A stretch of DNA of 64,000 nucleotides from Nymphalis io (lineage: Eukaryota > Arthropoda > Insecta > Lepidoptera > Nymphalidae), in NCBI RefSeq assembly GCF_905147045.1, contig NC_065910.1, positions 8,618,001-8,682,000 on the forward strand. Direction: 5' to 3'. The notes under the pieces are model-generated. The model was not told the origin of the DNA. It did no database searches and worked only from the letters and a program-made list of their open reading frames with translations. The translations under genes were made by a program, and so were the position numbers. Below, piece by piece: positions 22,850 through 34,333 of this stretch. Positions within the stretch are counted from its first letter, which is position 1, and each line of letters opens with the position of its first letter.

Positions 22850-23150
22850 CAGAGACCATGGCTATTTAACAGCCTTTCACAGATCCTGAGGTTCTGGGTC
22901 GTATTTGGGTTGGGGTAATAAAAATTGAGCGGATTTTTTGTCGAATAATACGTAGATGAATCTTGGAGTCAGTAGCAGTGTCTACACTCCTTTACATCGG
23001 AAAGCGCGCATTGGTTCTGTGTCTGAACATTTTTGCAGTCGTTTCAGACTTACCGCCTCATCGAGATTGAGAAAATAGAGAGTGAACTTGTATTTGCGCA
23101 TATACTTGTGCACTATAACATTTCCTAGGCAGTTTTCTTGGTCAAAATCT
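22850..23150 (+). repeat. SINE-A, old near-complete copy
   Basis: Degraded head (GAGGTTCTGGGTCGTATTTG, then GGTAATAAAAATTG), and body blocks TCGGAAAGCGCGCATTGG, GAGAGTGAAC and ACTTGTGCACTATAACAT in order. About 70-75% similar by eye to the copy at 33998-34333. Confidence 0.7.
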
Positions 23151-23319
23151 GTTCAAAGGCCCCATATATGCGAATTGAAATTAATATGATATCTACAAAT
23201 CGAGAAGTAGATCTTAGATATATAGACAAATCGTCAATTTGAATTCATTCTTCATTCTTTGATAATGAAATAGTTCTGTCAAGCCATTACTAAAATAAAA
23301 ATATTTGAACATTTTTTTT

Positions 23320-23588
23320 ATAATAATAATATCCTGGGATATTTTTCACACACGGCCATCTGATCCCAAATTAAGCTTGTACAAAGCTTGTGCTATGGAA
23401 ACCAGACAACTGATATACTACATATACTACTTTTCTTTAGTAAATGCATACTTATATAAATAATTACACCCAGACTCAGGACAAACAGACATGTTCATGC
23501 ACAAAAATGTCTGTCCTGGGTGGGAATCGAACCCACAACCTTCGGTGTGAAAAGGCAAGTATCTACCAACCACGCCAACCGGCTCGTC
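23320..23588 (-). repeat. SINE-C, full length
   Basis: On the minus strand it starts GACGAGCCGGTTGGCGTGGT, has B box GGGTTCGATTCCC, and ends CCCAGGATATTATTATTA. The head folds like a tRNA in outline but is joined to an AT-rich body, so it is a SINE and not a tRNA gene. Confidence 0.9.
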
Positions 23589-23662
23589 AAAAGTATCGAA
23601 ATTTCTCTGGAGTGCAGGTGGATAAATCAAAGTATTATTTTTCCAAGTAGGCAAACACTATC

Positions 23663-23986
23663 GTTTTTTTTTTATAGAATAGGAAGGTAGGAGCATATGG
23701 GCCACTTGATGGTAAGTGGTCACCAAACGCCCTTAGACATTGGCATTGTAAGAAATGTCAACCATCGCTTATAGCCAATGCGCCACCAACCTTGGGAACT
23801 AAGATTTTATGTCCCTTGTGCCTGTAATTACATTGTCTCTTAGGGTGAGTGAGCCAGTGTAATTACAGGCACAAGGAAACCGGAACACAACAATATCAAG
23901 TATTGATGTTTTGCGGTAGAATATCTGATGAGTGGGTGGTACCTACCCAGACGAGCTTGCACAAAGCCCTACCACCAGTAAAACTT
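23663..23986 (-). repeat. repeat D with an internal inverted duplication
   Basis: Antisense copy from ATAGAATAGGAAGGTAGGAG to CCCTACCACCAGTAAA. Near 23830-23875 the segment GGGTGAGTGAGCCAGTGTAA is in the opposite orientation, next to its normal-orientation counterpart (CCTTGTGCCTGTAATTACA), making a local palindrome. Confidence 0.9.
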
Positions 23987-24002
23987 GTGAACTAAAGTCA
24001 CC

Positions 24003-24146
24003 GAGTTAGGCAAACGTAGTGTAAGACGCCCTGTGACAAGATGGACCGACGATTTAAAAAAGGTGACAGGTACGGGTTGCGGACTCCCCAAGTTCGGGAT
24101 GGTTAGCGTTCTATGGGGGAGGCTTTCGTCCAGCAGTGGACGGCAA
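24003..24146 (+). mobile_element. RTE LINE C-terminus and tail
   Basis: Two plus frames give RRPVTRWTDDLKKVTGTG then WRSMGEAFVQQWTAKG and stop TGA, separated by a frameshift. This is the conserved end of RTE-type LINE ORFs, here without the upstream part. Confidence 0.7.
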
Positions 24147-24149
24147 AAG

Positions 24150-25012
24150 GCTGAAAAAAATACACTTTTGAATGTTACAGTATTGAATTAAATGTAAAGC
24201 TAACACGCGCTTAGGTCAACTTCTAGTTAAGATTTTCCACATTCCACTTTCAAATTATCAACTTAAATCATCTGAAATATATATTCATATAAGTTATGTA
24301 TAGTTTTTGTAAAAAACCTTAACAAGCTGAACACAATGCAAACTTCAATTGCTTATAATAAAAATACGTTTCTGAAAAAATAAAGTTCATAGTCAATTCC
24401 AAGATATTGTGCGAAATAAAATATTTTTTCATGTAAGTTTATCCATAGGTACCTATAAATATTCTGGAGATCTCAAATCTTGAAGTTTTTTAAAATGTTG
24501 GTATTTAAAAATCAGATCGATACCATCCACATTCAAATTAGATTAATTTAAGGGAATATTTTCATAGTTTTAAAAGTAATTTAATAAATATTTTTAGCTC
24601 CTTGCAAAAACTTAATTGTAACTTAATAATTTAACACAAATATGGTTTTACTAAAAATACATTTCATACGGATGAAACCAAAACATAAACTAGTTTAATA
24701 CATAATTCAATACCTACTTATTGATATCTAGGTCATAGCCTGGAACTATTCAGAACTAATATGATCATTATCGCACGTATTCGAGTAATATGTAATATAT
24801 AAAAGACAAAGTAGATGGCACAAAAAAGTATAAAACTGCATTACCTGTTCAGCTCCAATTTGAATATTTTACGTTAGCTTGAAGAAATCTCGAGGAAAGA
24901 CGGCTTATCAATATGGAGATGGCTTTTGGAATTACTATTTTTTTTATAAAAAATATCAATATAACCATGTAAGAGGTAATGTGTCCTGAACGATTGTGTG
25001 TGAGTGTAAATT
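24150..25012. other. intergenic, nothing identified
   Basis: AT-rich with no supported gene or repeat. Confidence 0.35.
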
Positions 25013-25310
25013 ATATCCTCCTGAACGATTTCAGCCAATCTCAAAAGAAATTACCTAACTGCGCTGGACATATTGTAGAGCACAAATGTGTGCACATATA
25101 AAGGTACACTCTCTATACCCTGACTTTCATATTGCCAGTGGGACGGCAATCCGACAGAAAGAGTTCAGGCGCAGGAATAACGACTTCCATCTTTCCGACT
25201 CCAGGACCTTGAATGAATCTCCAGGCTACTGAGAATCTTCAATAGAAATATCCAATAACTTTTTATCGACACGACCTGGGGCTTAAAAGTCCAGGACCGG
25301 GTCAATGTGT
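25013..25310 (-). repeat. SINE-A, near full length
   Basis: Antisense copy: tail-side TCCTCCTGAACGATTTCAGC, body GTGGGACGGCAATCCGACAG and head CGACACGACCTGGGGC. An extra ~45 bp separates body and head relative to the copy at 33998-34333. Confidence 0.75.
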
Positions 25311-25321
25311 TGATTAAGACT

Positions 25322-25447
25322 GAGGTTGGTTGCGCATTGGCGATATAAGCTATGATTGACATTTCTTACAATGTCAGTAGGCATTGGTGACCACATACCA
25401 ACAGGTGGCCCATATGCTCGTCCGCCTACCTATTCTATAATATTTTT
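25322..25447 (+). repeat. repeat D 3' half
   Basis: GGTTGGTTGCGCATTGGCGA through GCCTACCTATTCTATAATAT, directly following the SINE-A. Confidence 0.85.
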
Positions 25448-25889
25448 TTATAGAAGCTTCCATTTACTTTGTTAGCACCTAGTGCTCACGAATGTATATA
25501 TACCATCACCCAAGGCTATGTCTTCAAATAGCTTAATAACGCTCCGATGGCAGATGCTCAGTCTGGGAGATGTCTACGGTCTTTCTCGTAATTATGTGAA
25601 AATTATCTTTAATGCCTCATCGGAGCAACGATCTTAATATTTCAAATTTTCTATTTTTTAAATTTATGTAACCAATATCAGGGTTTCTTATAAAAGTTGT
25701 TATCCTTATGAGATAATATTTTCTAGCATATTTGTTTGTTTATTTGCTTGAAGGTCTAGACTGCCAAAGAAAACTAATATAAATACAGATGATGAAAATA
25801 TGACATTAAATATATTATGTATATTTATAGTAGTATTTGAAATGCCATTCTGGGAGAATTTATATCGTATATCCCTCGTCAAATATTCA
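25448..25889. other. intergenic, nothing identified
   Basis: No supported feature between repeat D and the RTE LINE tail. Confidence 0.3.
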
Positions 25890-28692
25890 AAACCTATCAT
25901 CATCATCACCCTTTTCGCGTCCACTGCTGGACATAGGTCCCTCCAATGGCACGCCACTGAGCTCGATTTTCTGCTCGTAATCTCCAACCGCTGCCAGTCA
26001 CCTTGCGTATATCGTCACTCCACCTAGCTGGAAGGCGTCCTACGCTACGTTTGCCAAGGCGTGGTCTCCACTCTAGAACGCGTCTACTCCAACGGTCGTC
26101 GGTTCTGCGACATATGTGTCCAGCCCACTGCCACTTCAGCTTACTAATCCTTTGGGCTATGTCGATAACCTTGGTTCTCGGATCACCACATTTGGGATTC
26201 GATCCTTCAGAGAAACTCCGATCATAGCCCTCTCCATAGCTCGCTGAGCGACCTTAAAATGGTGGACCAAATGCACTGTCAGTGTCCACGTCTCGGCTCC
26301 GTAGATCACAACCGGTAAGACGCACTCGTTGAAGACTTTTGTCTTCAAGCATTGCGGTATTCGTGACGAAAAGACTTGACCGAGTTTTCTATACGCTGCC
26401 CAGCCCAGCTGTACTCTTCTTCGTGCTTCCCCCTCGAAGTTGTTTCGACCAAAGTTTGCCCAAGGTACACATACTCCTGAACAACTTCGAGAGGAACTCC
26501 GTTAAGAGCTATTGGTTCCGGACTGACGTGTTCGTTGAACATTATCTTGGTTTTTTCCAAGTTCATGCGGAGACCAATTCGAGCAGAAGAATCAGCCAGG
26601 CTGCTCAGCATATATTGCATGTCCTGCACGGTTTCTGCCACGATGACAATATCGTCTGCAAATCTCAAGTGCGAAAGATACTCGCCGTTTATGTTTATGC
26701 CCCACCCTTCCCAGTGCAGCGTCTTGAACATATCCTCTAATGCATTAGTGAAAAATTTGGGTGAAATGACATCCCCTTGTCTCACTCCTCGATGCAAGAG
26801 GATAGGGTCAGACTGCTGATTCTGTACTTTGACGGTCATAACAGCAGCATCATGCAGGCCTTTCGGCATTTGGATGTATCGCCAATCGATTTGGCACCGT
26901 TGTAAGGACTCCAGAACAGACCAGGTCTCAATAGAGTCAAAAGCCTTCTCATAGTCCACAAATGCTAAGCACAGGGGCTGATTATACTCTTCGGTCTTCT
27001 GTACAATCTGCCGCATTGTGTAAATGTGGTCTATAGTTCCGTACCCTCTTCGAAATCCGGCCTGTTCCGGGGGCTGAAACTCGTCAAGTCTACGCGCGAG
27101 ACGATTCGTGATGACCCTAGAAAATAGCTTATAGACATGGCTCAAGAGGGAAATAGTTCTGTAGTTTTTCAAAAAGGTTTTGTCTCTCTTTTTGAAGAAC
27201 ATTACGACAACACTCTTGCTCCGTGCCTTTGGAATTCTCCCCGAGAATATGACAGAATTAAATTCGTTGGAGCTGCGCTAGTAAAGGTTTTTCAGCTGCC
27301 TTTAGTAGCTCTGTCGTAATTCCATCTTCCCCGGGGGCTATTCCATTTTTAAGCTGCCCCAAAGCCATCACGATTTCGTCTTGGCTTACTTCTGGCAACT
27401 CTTTTGTGAAGGGGGCTAAAGTGGCTCTAGGATCCCCAGGGTCGGGTTGAGGACGAGGCGCTACTGATGTATATAATTTACCGTAGAAGTCCTGAACTTC
27501 CTTAAGAATCTCGAGCTTAGAGGCGACGACTTTTCCCTTTGAAGTGGTCAGCTTCGTCAGATGGTTTCGACCTAGTTTTTGAACAAAGACTTTCGAATCC
27601 CGATTTTGCTCAATCGCTTCTTTTATAGAGCGTGTATTGGAGTTTCGGAGGTCGCGTCTTTCTAGCTTTGATATATTTTTTTTAAGATCTGACGAAGTGA
27701 CTGTAGGGTTTTCACGTCGTTTTCGTATTAGCTCTAGAGACTCTCCCGAAAGTTTGGTCCTCTTGCCGGTGTTTTGCGCTGGATAGAATTTCGTCCCTTC
27801 GTCCCTAAGGATACCCACCACTTGGTCGAGTTCTTGGTTGATATCAACGTCAGTGTTGGTTTCCGAGGCAGCGAATCGGTTTTCCAGTTTTAACTAAAAT
27901 GTACTAGACTCCACGGCTTGGAGCAATTTTGGTCGGAGTGTAGACCTCATTAAACGGGCGCGCTCGAGCTTGTAGTCAATATTTAGAATGCCTCGTACAA
28001 GTCGGTGATCACTTCCGGTATTGACCCTTGTGATCACAGAGACATCTCTAAATTCGCCTCTTGTCCGTCAAAATAAAGTCAATCTCGTTTCTAATCATAG
28101 CGTCTGGGCTTCGCCACGTCCACTTCTGTTGAGGCTGTTTCTTAAAGAAAGAGTTCATCAAGAACAGACCCTCTTTCTTCAAAAAGTTGACGAGCATTTG
28201 CAGGGGGCAAATTGCTTAAATGAAATGAAAATGATTCCTGCTTCCAAAATCCGTGTTGTCCTACTACCGATTCGTTGCTAGTATGTACTCCCACTTTAGC
28301 GTTGAAGTCCCCCATGACAAAATTGAAGTGGGCCTTTTGGGTGGTGTGCAATGCCTTAGAAATGTCTTCGTACATTTCTTCCACTTCATCATTCGAGTGT
28401 GTCGAAGTCGGTGCGTATACTTGGATAACCTTGAGGCTATACCTCTTGGTGAGTCTGATCACAAGATACGCTACCCTTGCCAACACACTGGAGATTTCTA
28501 AGATGTTGTCAGAGAGAGCCTTGTGGATCAAGAACCCGACGCCACCTTGGGATGGGTGGTCTCCCTCTCTGAAGTACATAAGATGGCCTGATTCTAAGGC
28601 TATGGTATCCTCTTCCTTTCTTCGGATTTCACATAGCCCCAAAATATGCCACCCTATGTTCCTCAGCTCTTCCTCGAGCTGTGCTTTAGCAC
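25890..28692 (-). mobile_element. RTE-type LINE, 5' truncated and frameshifted
   Basis: In transcription order: an endonuclease part at 28642-28142 (VIQVYAPTSTHSNDEVEEMY, VMGDFNAKVG), a linker at 27821-27258, the reverse transcriptase at 27202-26345 and a C-terminal part at 26348-25900. The RT has motif A CLAFVDYEKAFDSIE, motif B HRGVRQGDVISPKFF and motif C RFADDIVIV; the C-terminal part has YGAETWTLT, AQRAMERAMIGVSLKDRI and finally TYVQQWTRKG plus stop. The catalytic Asp of motif A and the ADD are intact, but at least three frame breaks and stops between the pieces make it dead. An intact RTE ORF would start upstream in the endonuclease; that part is missing. The 3' end is a (TGA)n-like GATGATGATGAT. 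The 5' junction is an inverted repeat (28693-28753). Confidence 0.93.
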
Positions 28693-28753
28693 AGGTATTA
28701 TAATACCCATACAGTTAGGTTTTAACCTATACTGTATGGGTATTATAATACCT
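28693..28753. repeat. inverted repeat at the 5' junction of the RTE LINE
   Basis: AGGTATTATAATACCCATAC at 28693-28712 is mirrored by GTATGGGTATTATAATACCT ending at 28753; the arms extend to about 29 bp with one extra base, leaving a loop of a few bases. A further CCTATACAGTATA follows. Confidence 0.9.
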
Positions 28754-28784
28754 ATACAGTATATTTTGACATGGGTATTCTCTA

Positions 28785-29045
28785 AGTAGAGTCGAGATGG
28801 CCTAGTGGTTAGAACGCGTGAATCTTAACCGATGATAGTGGGTTCAAACCCGGGCAAGCACCACTGATTTTTCATGTGCTTAATTTTATTTGTTTTTATA
28901 ATTCATCTCGTGGTTAACGGTGAAGGAAAACATCGTGAGGAAACCTGCACGTGTTTAATTTCATTGAAATTCTTCCACGTGTATTTTCAAAAGGGAGTGG
29001 AGGCCTTAGCCCAGCAGTGGGTATTAACAGGCTGATACTGTTACT
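28785..29045 (+). repeat. SINE-B, shortened
   Basis: Head GTCGAGATGGCCTAGTGGTT, B box GGGTTCAAACCCGG, and 3' end CAGCAGTGGGTATTAACAGG. The segment holding ACCAACCCGCATTGGAGC is deleted. Decayed flanking duplications TATTCTC(T)AAG are visible at about 28778 and 29050. Confidence 0.9.
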
Positions 29046-29061
29046 GTTTATTCTCAAAGTG

Positions 29062-30700
29062 TAACAATTATAATATTATTATCAAAGATATAATAATATT
29101 AGAATTTTCATGTGGGTTTTCTTATAACAAGACTTTCGATAATTTTTAATCGTTGATCTTTGATTGGCATCAGGTGTACTAACATGTATTTTAGTCATTA
29201 TTGTCAATAAATGACATAATGAAATAATAAAATGTATTTTAATGTGGAACGTTTATAGGCGCGCATTGGCAGTAAGACGTTACTCGTATACCGTTACGGT
29301 ATACGGCATGACGCTCTCTGACGCCGTCATGTCCGCTTTCCGACGCCGCTGCATTATTGCGTGTGCATATTTCTATATACTTCGTTTATATTAACGAAAT
29401 TGTTTTTTTATATTTTACTATATGTTTATTTGTTGGTTTTCTTAATGTAATGTCTTTAATCCACGATCGCAAATGTGAATTGTGTTTCCTGGAGTCTGTG
29501 TGAAAATTATTAATATCATTTTACAAAATATAATATAATTAAGTGAAAGGTTAAGAGATTTTAATGAATTTTTAATAATAAAAACGTGAATTTATGTTTC
29601 AACTACAAATAACTAATATTTCTTTTATTTAAACACATTGATACTTGTACACATTGATGTATTATCAAGGCAACTTTAAGTTTACTTAGTCTTAAGGCGA
29701 GTCTACAAGAGTTACTACCAATTTAGAAGAACAATAAAAAGGCATTTTCTACAGAAGAAGCCAGTGTTATATAAATATTAAGCTGAGGACACACTTGCGC
29801 AAACTATTTCAATAAAGTATACCAAATTCTAGTAAATAGCAAATTATATGATCATATCATGATGGTGTTATTTACATCATAATACGATTTATTACAAATA
29901 AATACAAAGCAATGTGTTCGAAAGAAATATTTTGAAGGGAAGTTTTCATAAAAAAATATCTTCGCTTTTAAGATTTAACGTGTGAATTGCTGAGAACTCA
30001 GTGAACGTTTAAAATGTTGGAATTCGATTTTATGTTCAGTGCATGTAGATAATCTGTTCTTAAAATGGTTATTTTGTAAATACGATTAATCGAAAATGGT
30101 CAGTTGATGTCAGTAATTAATTCGACTAAAATGTTAAGCCTATAATTAAACTGTCTTACACCCAAATCGGAACAAAACAATACGAAAAGATCATGTTTGG
30201 CATTGAATTAATTGAACAAATCTTTAGTTATGATTGACCCTTTTTCAGTTCAGAAACGTTTAACTCAAGCGTTACATATAAAACGTTGCACTTTATTTCG
30301 ACCTTGAAACTATACATCACCCAAAAGCCACTTAAATAAACAAACAATAACAGTAAACAGTGCTAGTCTGGCGTTACCTTTAACTGCAGGAAATAAAGGA
30401 TAGTGTCTATTTAGCGTGCAGTAAAATGTATGGCTCCAATAAAACAAGTGTTTGCTTGTGTGAACCGAGCTTTAGAATGATACAACATTTGTTGATATTG
30501 TACAAAGACAAATTAATATGATACTTTTTGCGCGGAACGGTTGGATTTTAGTTTTAGAACTTCAAGCTTTATCGCGGATATATTTTACCACGTATAAGAT
30601 CTTAATATATATTATAAAACGCCATGATTGAAAAAAATATATAGCAACGTGCACCTGTATGCTTGACAGAAGTAAAACCTTCTTGCCTACCTTTAGTCTC
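29062..30700. other. intergenic; contains a GC-richer palindrome cluster at 29255-29370
   Basis: No repeat family or exon recognised. Within it GTATACCGTTACGGTATAC (29286-29304) and CATGACG...CGTCATG (about 29307-29331) are nested inverted repeats in a locally GC-rich patch. Confidence 0.4.
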
Positions 30701-30701
30701 A

Positions 30702-30985
30702 AATGTGTAATATATAATATTATGATTAATATAATTAAATTTATTTTATTAGGTAGTAGGCCTTTGTACATGTCTGAATAGGTACGACCCACTCATTAGA
30801 TATTCAAACGCTAAACATAAATACTGAGTATTGTCGAGTTAGGATTTAGAAAGTGAGTGAGTTAGTGTAACTACAGGCACATGGACATAACATCCTAGTT
30901 ACCAAGGTTGGTAGAGCATTGGCTATGTACGAAATGATTGATATTTCTTACATCGCCAACGTGTAAACGGGCACCGTTCTACAGG
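30702..30985 (+). repeat. repeat D, old copy with extra 5' segment
   Basis: D homology from TTAGGTAGTAGGCCTTTGTA through GGTTGGTAGAGCATTGGCTA to about 30985; 30702-30765 also matches 8172-8225. Confidence 0.6.
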
Positions 30986-31062
30986 GATTAATGATCTTAC
31001 CGCGTTTAAAGAAACAAAATCTTGAGCTACTATATAAATATAAATATCTGGTATTAGTATAT

Positions 31063-31266
31063 ATGGGCTAAGGCCTCCTCTTCTTTTTGTAGGGAAGGTT
31101 TGGTTAATTCTACCACGCTGCTCCAATGCCGGTTGGAATGTCACGTTGTTTTCCTTCACCGTCAAGCATAAGATGAATTATAAATACAAGTTAAGCACAT
31201 GAAAATTTGAGCCCGGGTTTGAACCTACGAAAATCGGTTAAGATTCACGCGTTTTAACCACTAGGC
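31063..31266 (-). repeat. SINE-B, partial
   Basis: Antisense GGGCTAAGGCCTCCTCTTCT, GCTCCAATGCCGGTTGGAAT, CACATGAAAATTTGAG and the head GGTTAAGATTCACGCG. The middle is deleted. Confidence 0.85.
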
Positions 31267-31369
31267 TTTTTTAGTATTAAATAGCACATCATTGTTAATG
31301 TGATTCATAATTTAGTTTGTGGTTGGACTATGTGCAAGGCCGTCGGGATTAGCACCCATGTTGTATTTT

Positions 31370-32146
31370 TGGATAGCTACGATTAATTCTGTTGAAGTTC
31401 TTTAGTATTCAATAAATAAGTAAACGTATTCCCCTGCCCAATTAAACGTCAAGATTCTTAGTAGTGGATGCCAGGCTCACAGCTGTGACTTTTACATTTC
31501 TAGGTGGCACGTATGCCGTTAAGTTCAGGGTTAATATTGGGATTCGTCTAGGAATATATCTTACATATACCGAACATTTAGCATTATCTTATTTATACTT
31601 TTGTATCAGCTTTAGATTTCATTAATTCAAAGAGAAAACCTGCTGCTTCTATGATAAAGTTAACTATTCTTTGACTAGTTTTATTGGGGCATTTAAAGAA
31701 CCTGAACGTTTATGGCCTAATCAAAGCTTAATGCTACTGTTGTGTACTTTGTTTAGTAATGGAATTTAACAAAATGAACCCTTAACAACGGGATTTGTTA
31801 TTTCCATGAATAATTGAAATAAATCTAGGAAGAAGGTGAAAGTAGAAATATAATTGTTTAAAAATAGTTTTCGTCCGATTCCGCCTGCATGTCACGGGAA
31901 AGGTCTCCTTGGGGTTCAAGCTTGTTTCATACCAAATTTCATCACAGTTAAATTGTTTAGCGGTGAACGCATAACAGACAGACATAATGACTTTTGCATT
32001 TATAATTTTAGTATAAATATATACCATATTCCAATTGAAGATGGAGTAACGATAAATAAACCTTATATTTACATATTCCTTGCGATTTGTTATTTCTGCT
32101 GTATTATGCAGTTTAAATCGTTCTTGATTAATTTAAATAAACGCAA
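31370..32146. other. intergenic with one solo transposon-end motif
   Basis: At 31985-32016 AATGACTTTTGCATTTATAA then TTTTAGTAT matches the inverted end motif also seen at 9690-9725 and, in the opposite orientation, at 55563. No gene identified. Confidence 0.4.
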
Positions 32147-32232
32147 TAACTTTTTATCGGCCCGACCTAGGGTTTGAACCAAGTATCTCGGGTTCTATTG
32201 CCTTATATCTAGCTAAACTAACGAAGCAGTTC
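32147..32232 (-). repeat. SINE-A head only
   Basis: Minus strand: tRNA-like head with B-box region GGTTCAAACCCTAGG and TCGGGCCGATAAAAAG. No body follows, which is unusual because most copies keep the 3' side. Confidence 0.65.
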
Positions 32233-33089
32233 GACTTTACGGCTTTTGTCACAAATACTCATATTGGAAAATTTTACCGGTAACCTTATAAACTAATTGT
32301 TGTATAAGAATTTTAAATTTATGAAAACATTCTTTAATTAAAAACATAAATATTTGTAATTTCGCTTAATAATGTAACAGTTTTTGCGAGTTGGTGGATG
32401 TGTTTTCAGAATTTCACCTGACACAAATACACACACAGAGGACAGGAGGACACAGGACAGAGGTTTGCGGATCAACAAAGAAAGAAAAGAAATACATCAA
32501 TAGATAACTGCAGGAAGGATTTACGTATCCATTAAAACAATTATTATATTAAAGGCAACTCAACTGCTATGGCCTGCAAAAATAATATTTATCTGTAATA
32601 AAAACATAACAGCTTCGAAATCACGAGACACAGATTTAACCACTTAACCAGACGATAGTAAATACGAATGTATACTAATAAATTATTGTAGATCGTTAAA
32701 TATGAACGAACAGATAGTGCCATAAAATTTGCTATCTCTCAATAAACGAGAAAGGCTATAAAATCGCTTCTGAGCTGATGACTATTGTTAAAGAACAAGA
32801 GATTGGTTGGAAGAGATTGCTTTTCAATATTTTTAAAATAAGAAACAATCGGCTCATATGATTGCTACAGAGAACTTATAGATTGTGAAATAATAACTAT
32901 TAATGCTAAACAAGAAAAATATTAAAATGTTTGTTCAAAAAGAAAAATCATATAACGATAGACACTTACTTTAATAGCATTAGAAGTTATTTCCTAGTTA
33001 CAATCTCCATAACGACCTAATAGGATGACTGATTCGTATTTTATTAATTATTTGTTTCTTCTGGTCTGCGGTACGTAGTTAACGTACTT
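32233..33089. other. intergenic, nothing identified
   Basis: No supported gene or repeat. Confidence 0.3.
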
Positions 33090-33316
33090 GAGACACGTAT
33101 GAATCGATTTGCTTCCTCGTTTCTGATACGCACCGCTAAGGTCTGGAATACCCTCCCGACCTCCGTTTTCCCCACCACCTACTAAATAGTTACCTTAAAG
33201 TCAATAGTGAATAGGCATCTTCTAGGCAAGCGCGCTCCATCTTAGACTGTATCATCACTTTCCATCAGGTGTGATAAAAGTCAAGCGCTAGCTTAAATAT
33301 TAAAAAAAAAAACTTT
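33090..33316 (+). mobile_element. jockey-type LINE 3' end fragment
   Basis: The plus frame reads SFLIRTAKVWNTLPTSVFPT, then a TAA, then VNRHLLGKRAP and a stop, followed by a 3' UTR and A-tail (33302-33312). The residue pattern is the C-terminus of jockey/CR1-type LINE ORF2. The same tail occurs inverted at 53990-54095. Confidence 0.75.
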
Positions 33317-33997
33317 TCGAAAATGAAAAATGATACAATTTGGATTTAAATTATTAAAGACTTCCAAATTAGAAAAACCCGTGACTGAACGTGCTCTTCT
33401 CGGTTACACAATGTTAACCAAATAATAAGAATTTGAAATAATAAATTCTAAAATAACTAAAATTACACACATCACGCACACTTAAAAATTGTGTATGTGT
33501 TGTACTCTTGATTATAATGTGTATAATAAACACTACTTCTTTCTTCCTTATTTTGTTCTAAAACTTTAATTGCAATTCAATGCAATTTCATGCCGTTGTC
33601 TTGTAAAAAGATTTTGGGCATATTTTATGATATGATATGATATGATATGATACACTTATCACTTTCATTTATTCTTATAGTCACTACTATCTCTGTCCAA
33701 AGTGATTGGCTCATTACTCTTCAAAGCGAAACATATCAATATAATGTATCAATTTTTTATCAGTTGTATGTATGGAATTTACTTTATACTTTATTGTACA
33801 ACAAAAAGAAAAAAAAAATACGAAACATGGATATATCCTTGATTAAAGTAGCATACAATTTTGGCGACCTTATCGCTACAAAGCGATCTCGTCCAGGCAA
33901 CCAACGGTATAAGTAATAACTCATAGGATATGAGGTAGGTGGTGCTGTAATGATAAATAAAATAACATTAATCTATAATTAAAACATACTATATAAA
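33317..33997. other. intergenic with a pentanucleotide repeat
   Basis: (ATATG)n of about six units at 33622-33652. Otherwise nothing recognised. Confidence 0.4.
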
Positions 33998-34333
33998 TAA
34001 TAATAATAATAATGTCCTCCAGACCGATTTCGGCTACGGCGGCTAATCTCAAGAAAGATTAGCCAGCCAGCGCAGGAGATATAATAGTGGACAAGTGTGT
34101 GCGCAAACACAGATGCACTCTCGCTTCCCTCACTCTCAAAATCTGATGGGACGGCAACCCGACAAAGCCGGAAAGAGTTCAGGCGCAGGACCAACGGCTT
34201 TACGTGCTTTCCGAGGTAAGGGAGTGTACAAACGACAGAAAAACCCAATAATTTTTATTGGCCCGACCTGAGAATTGAACCTAGGACCTTCGGGTCTGCG
34301 GCCTTACATCAAGTCACTAGACCAACGAGGCAC
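33998..34333 (-). repeat. SINE-A, full-length reference copy
   Basis: On the minus strand: head GTGCCTCGTTGGTCTAGTGA (A box), B box GGTTCAATTCTC, GGGCCAATAAAAATTATTGG, body GGAAAGCACGTAAAGCCGTT and GTTGCCGTCCCATCAGATTT, and the end GAGGACATTATTATTATTAT. This is the best copy for defining the family; the B box to tail distance is about 280 bp. Confidence 0.93.

Noticed and set aside
23444..23654. Open frames on both strands over the SINE-C copy
   Set aside because: They read through a tRNA-derived SINE; the same frames recur at the other SINE-C copies only because the repeat is the same.
26339..28703. Plus-strand open frames of 80-142 codons
   Set aside because: They are antisense shadows of the RTE LINE coding region on the minus strand.
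32147..32232. Possible isolated tRNA gene
   Set aside because: It matches the SINE-A head including TCGGGCCGATAAAAAG, which is not part of a tRNA.
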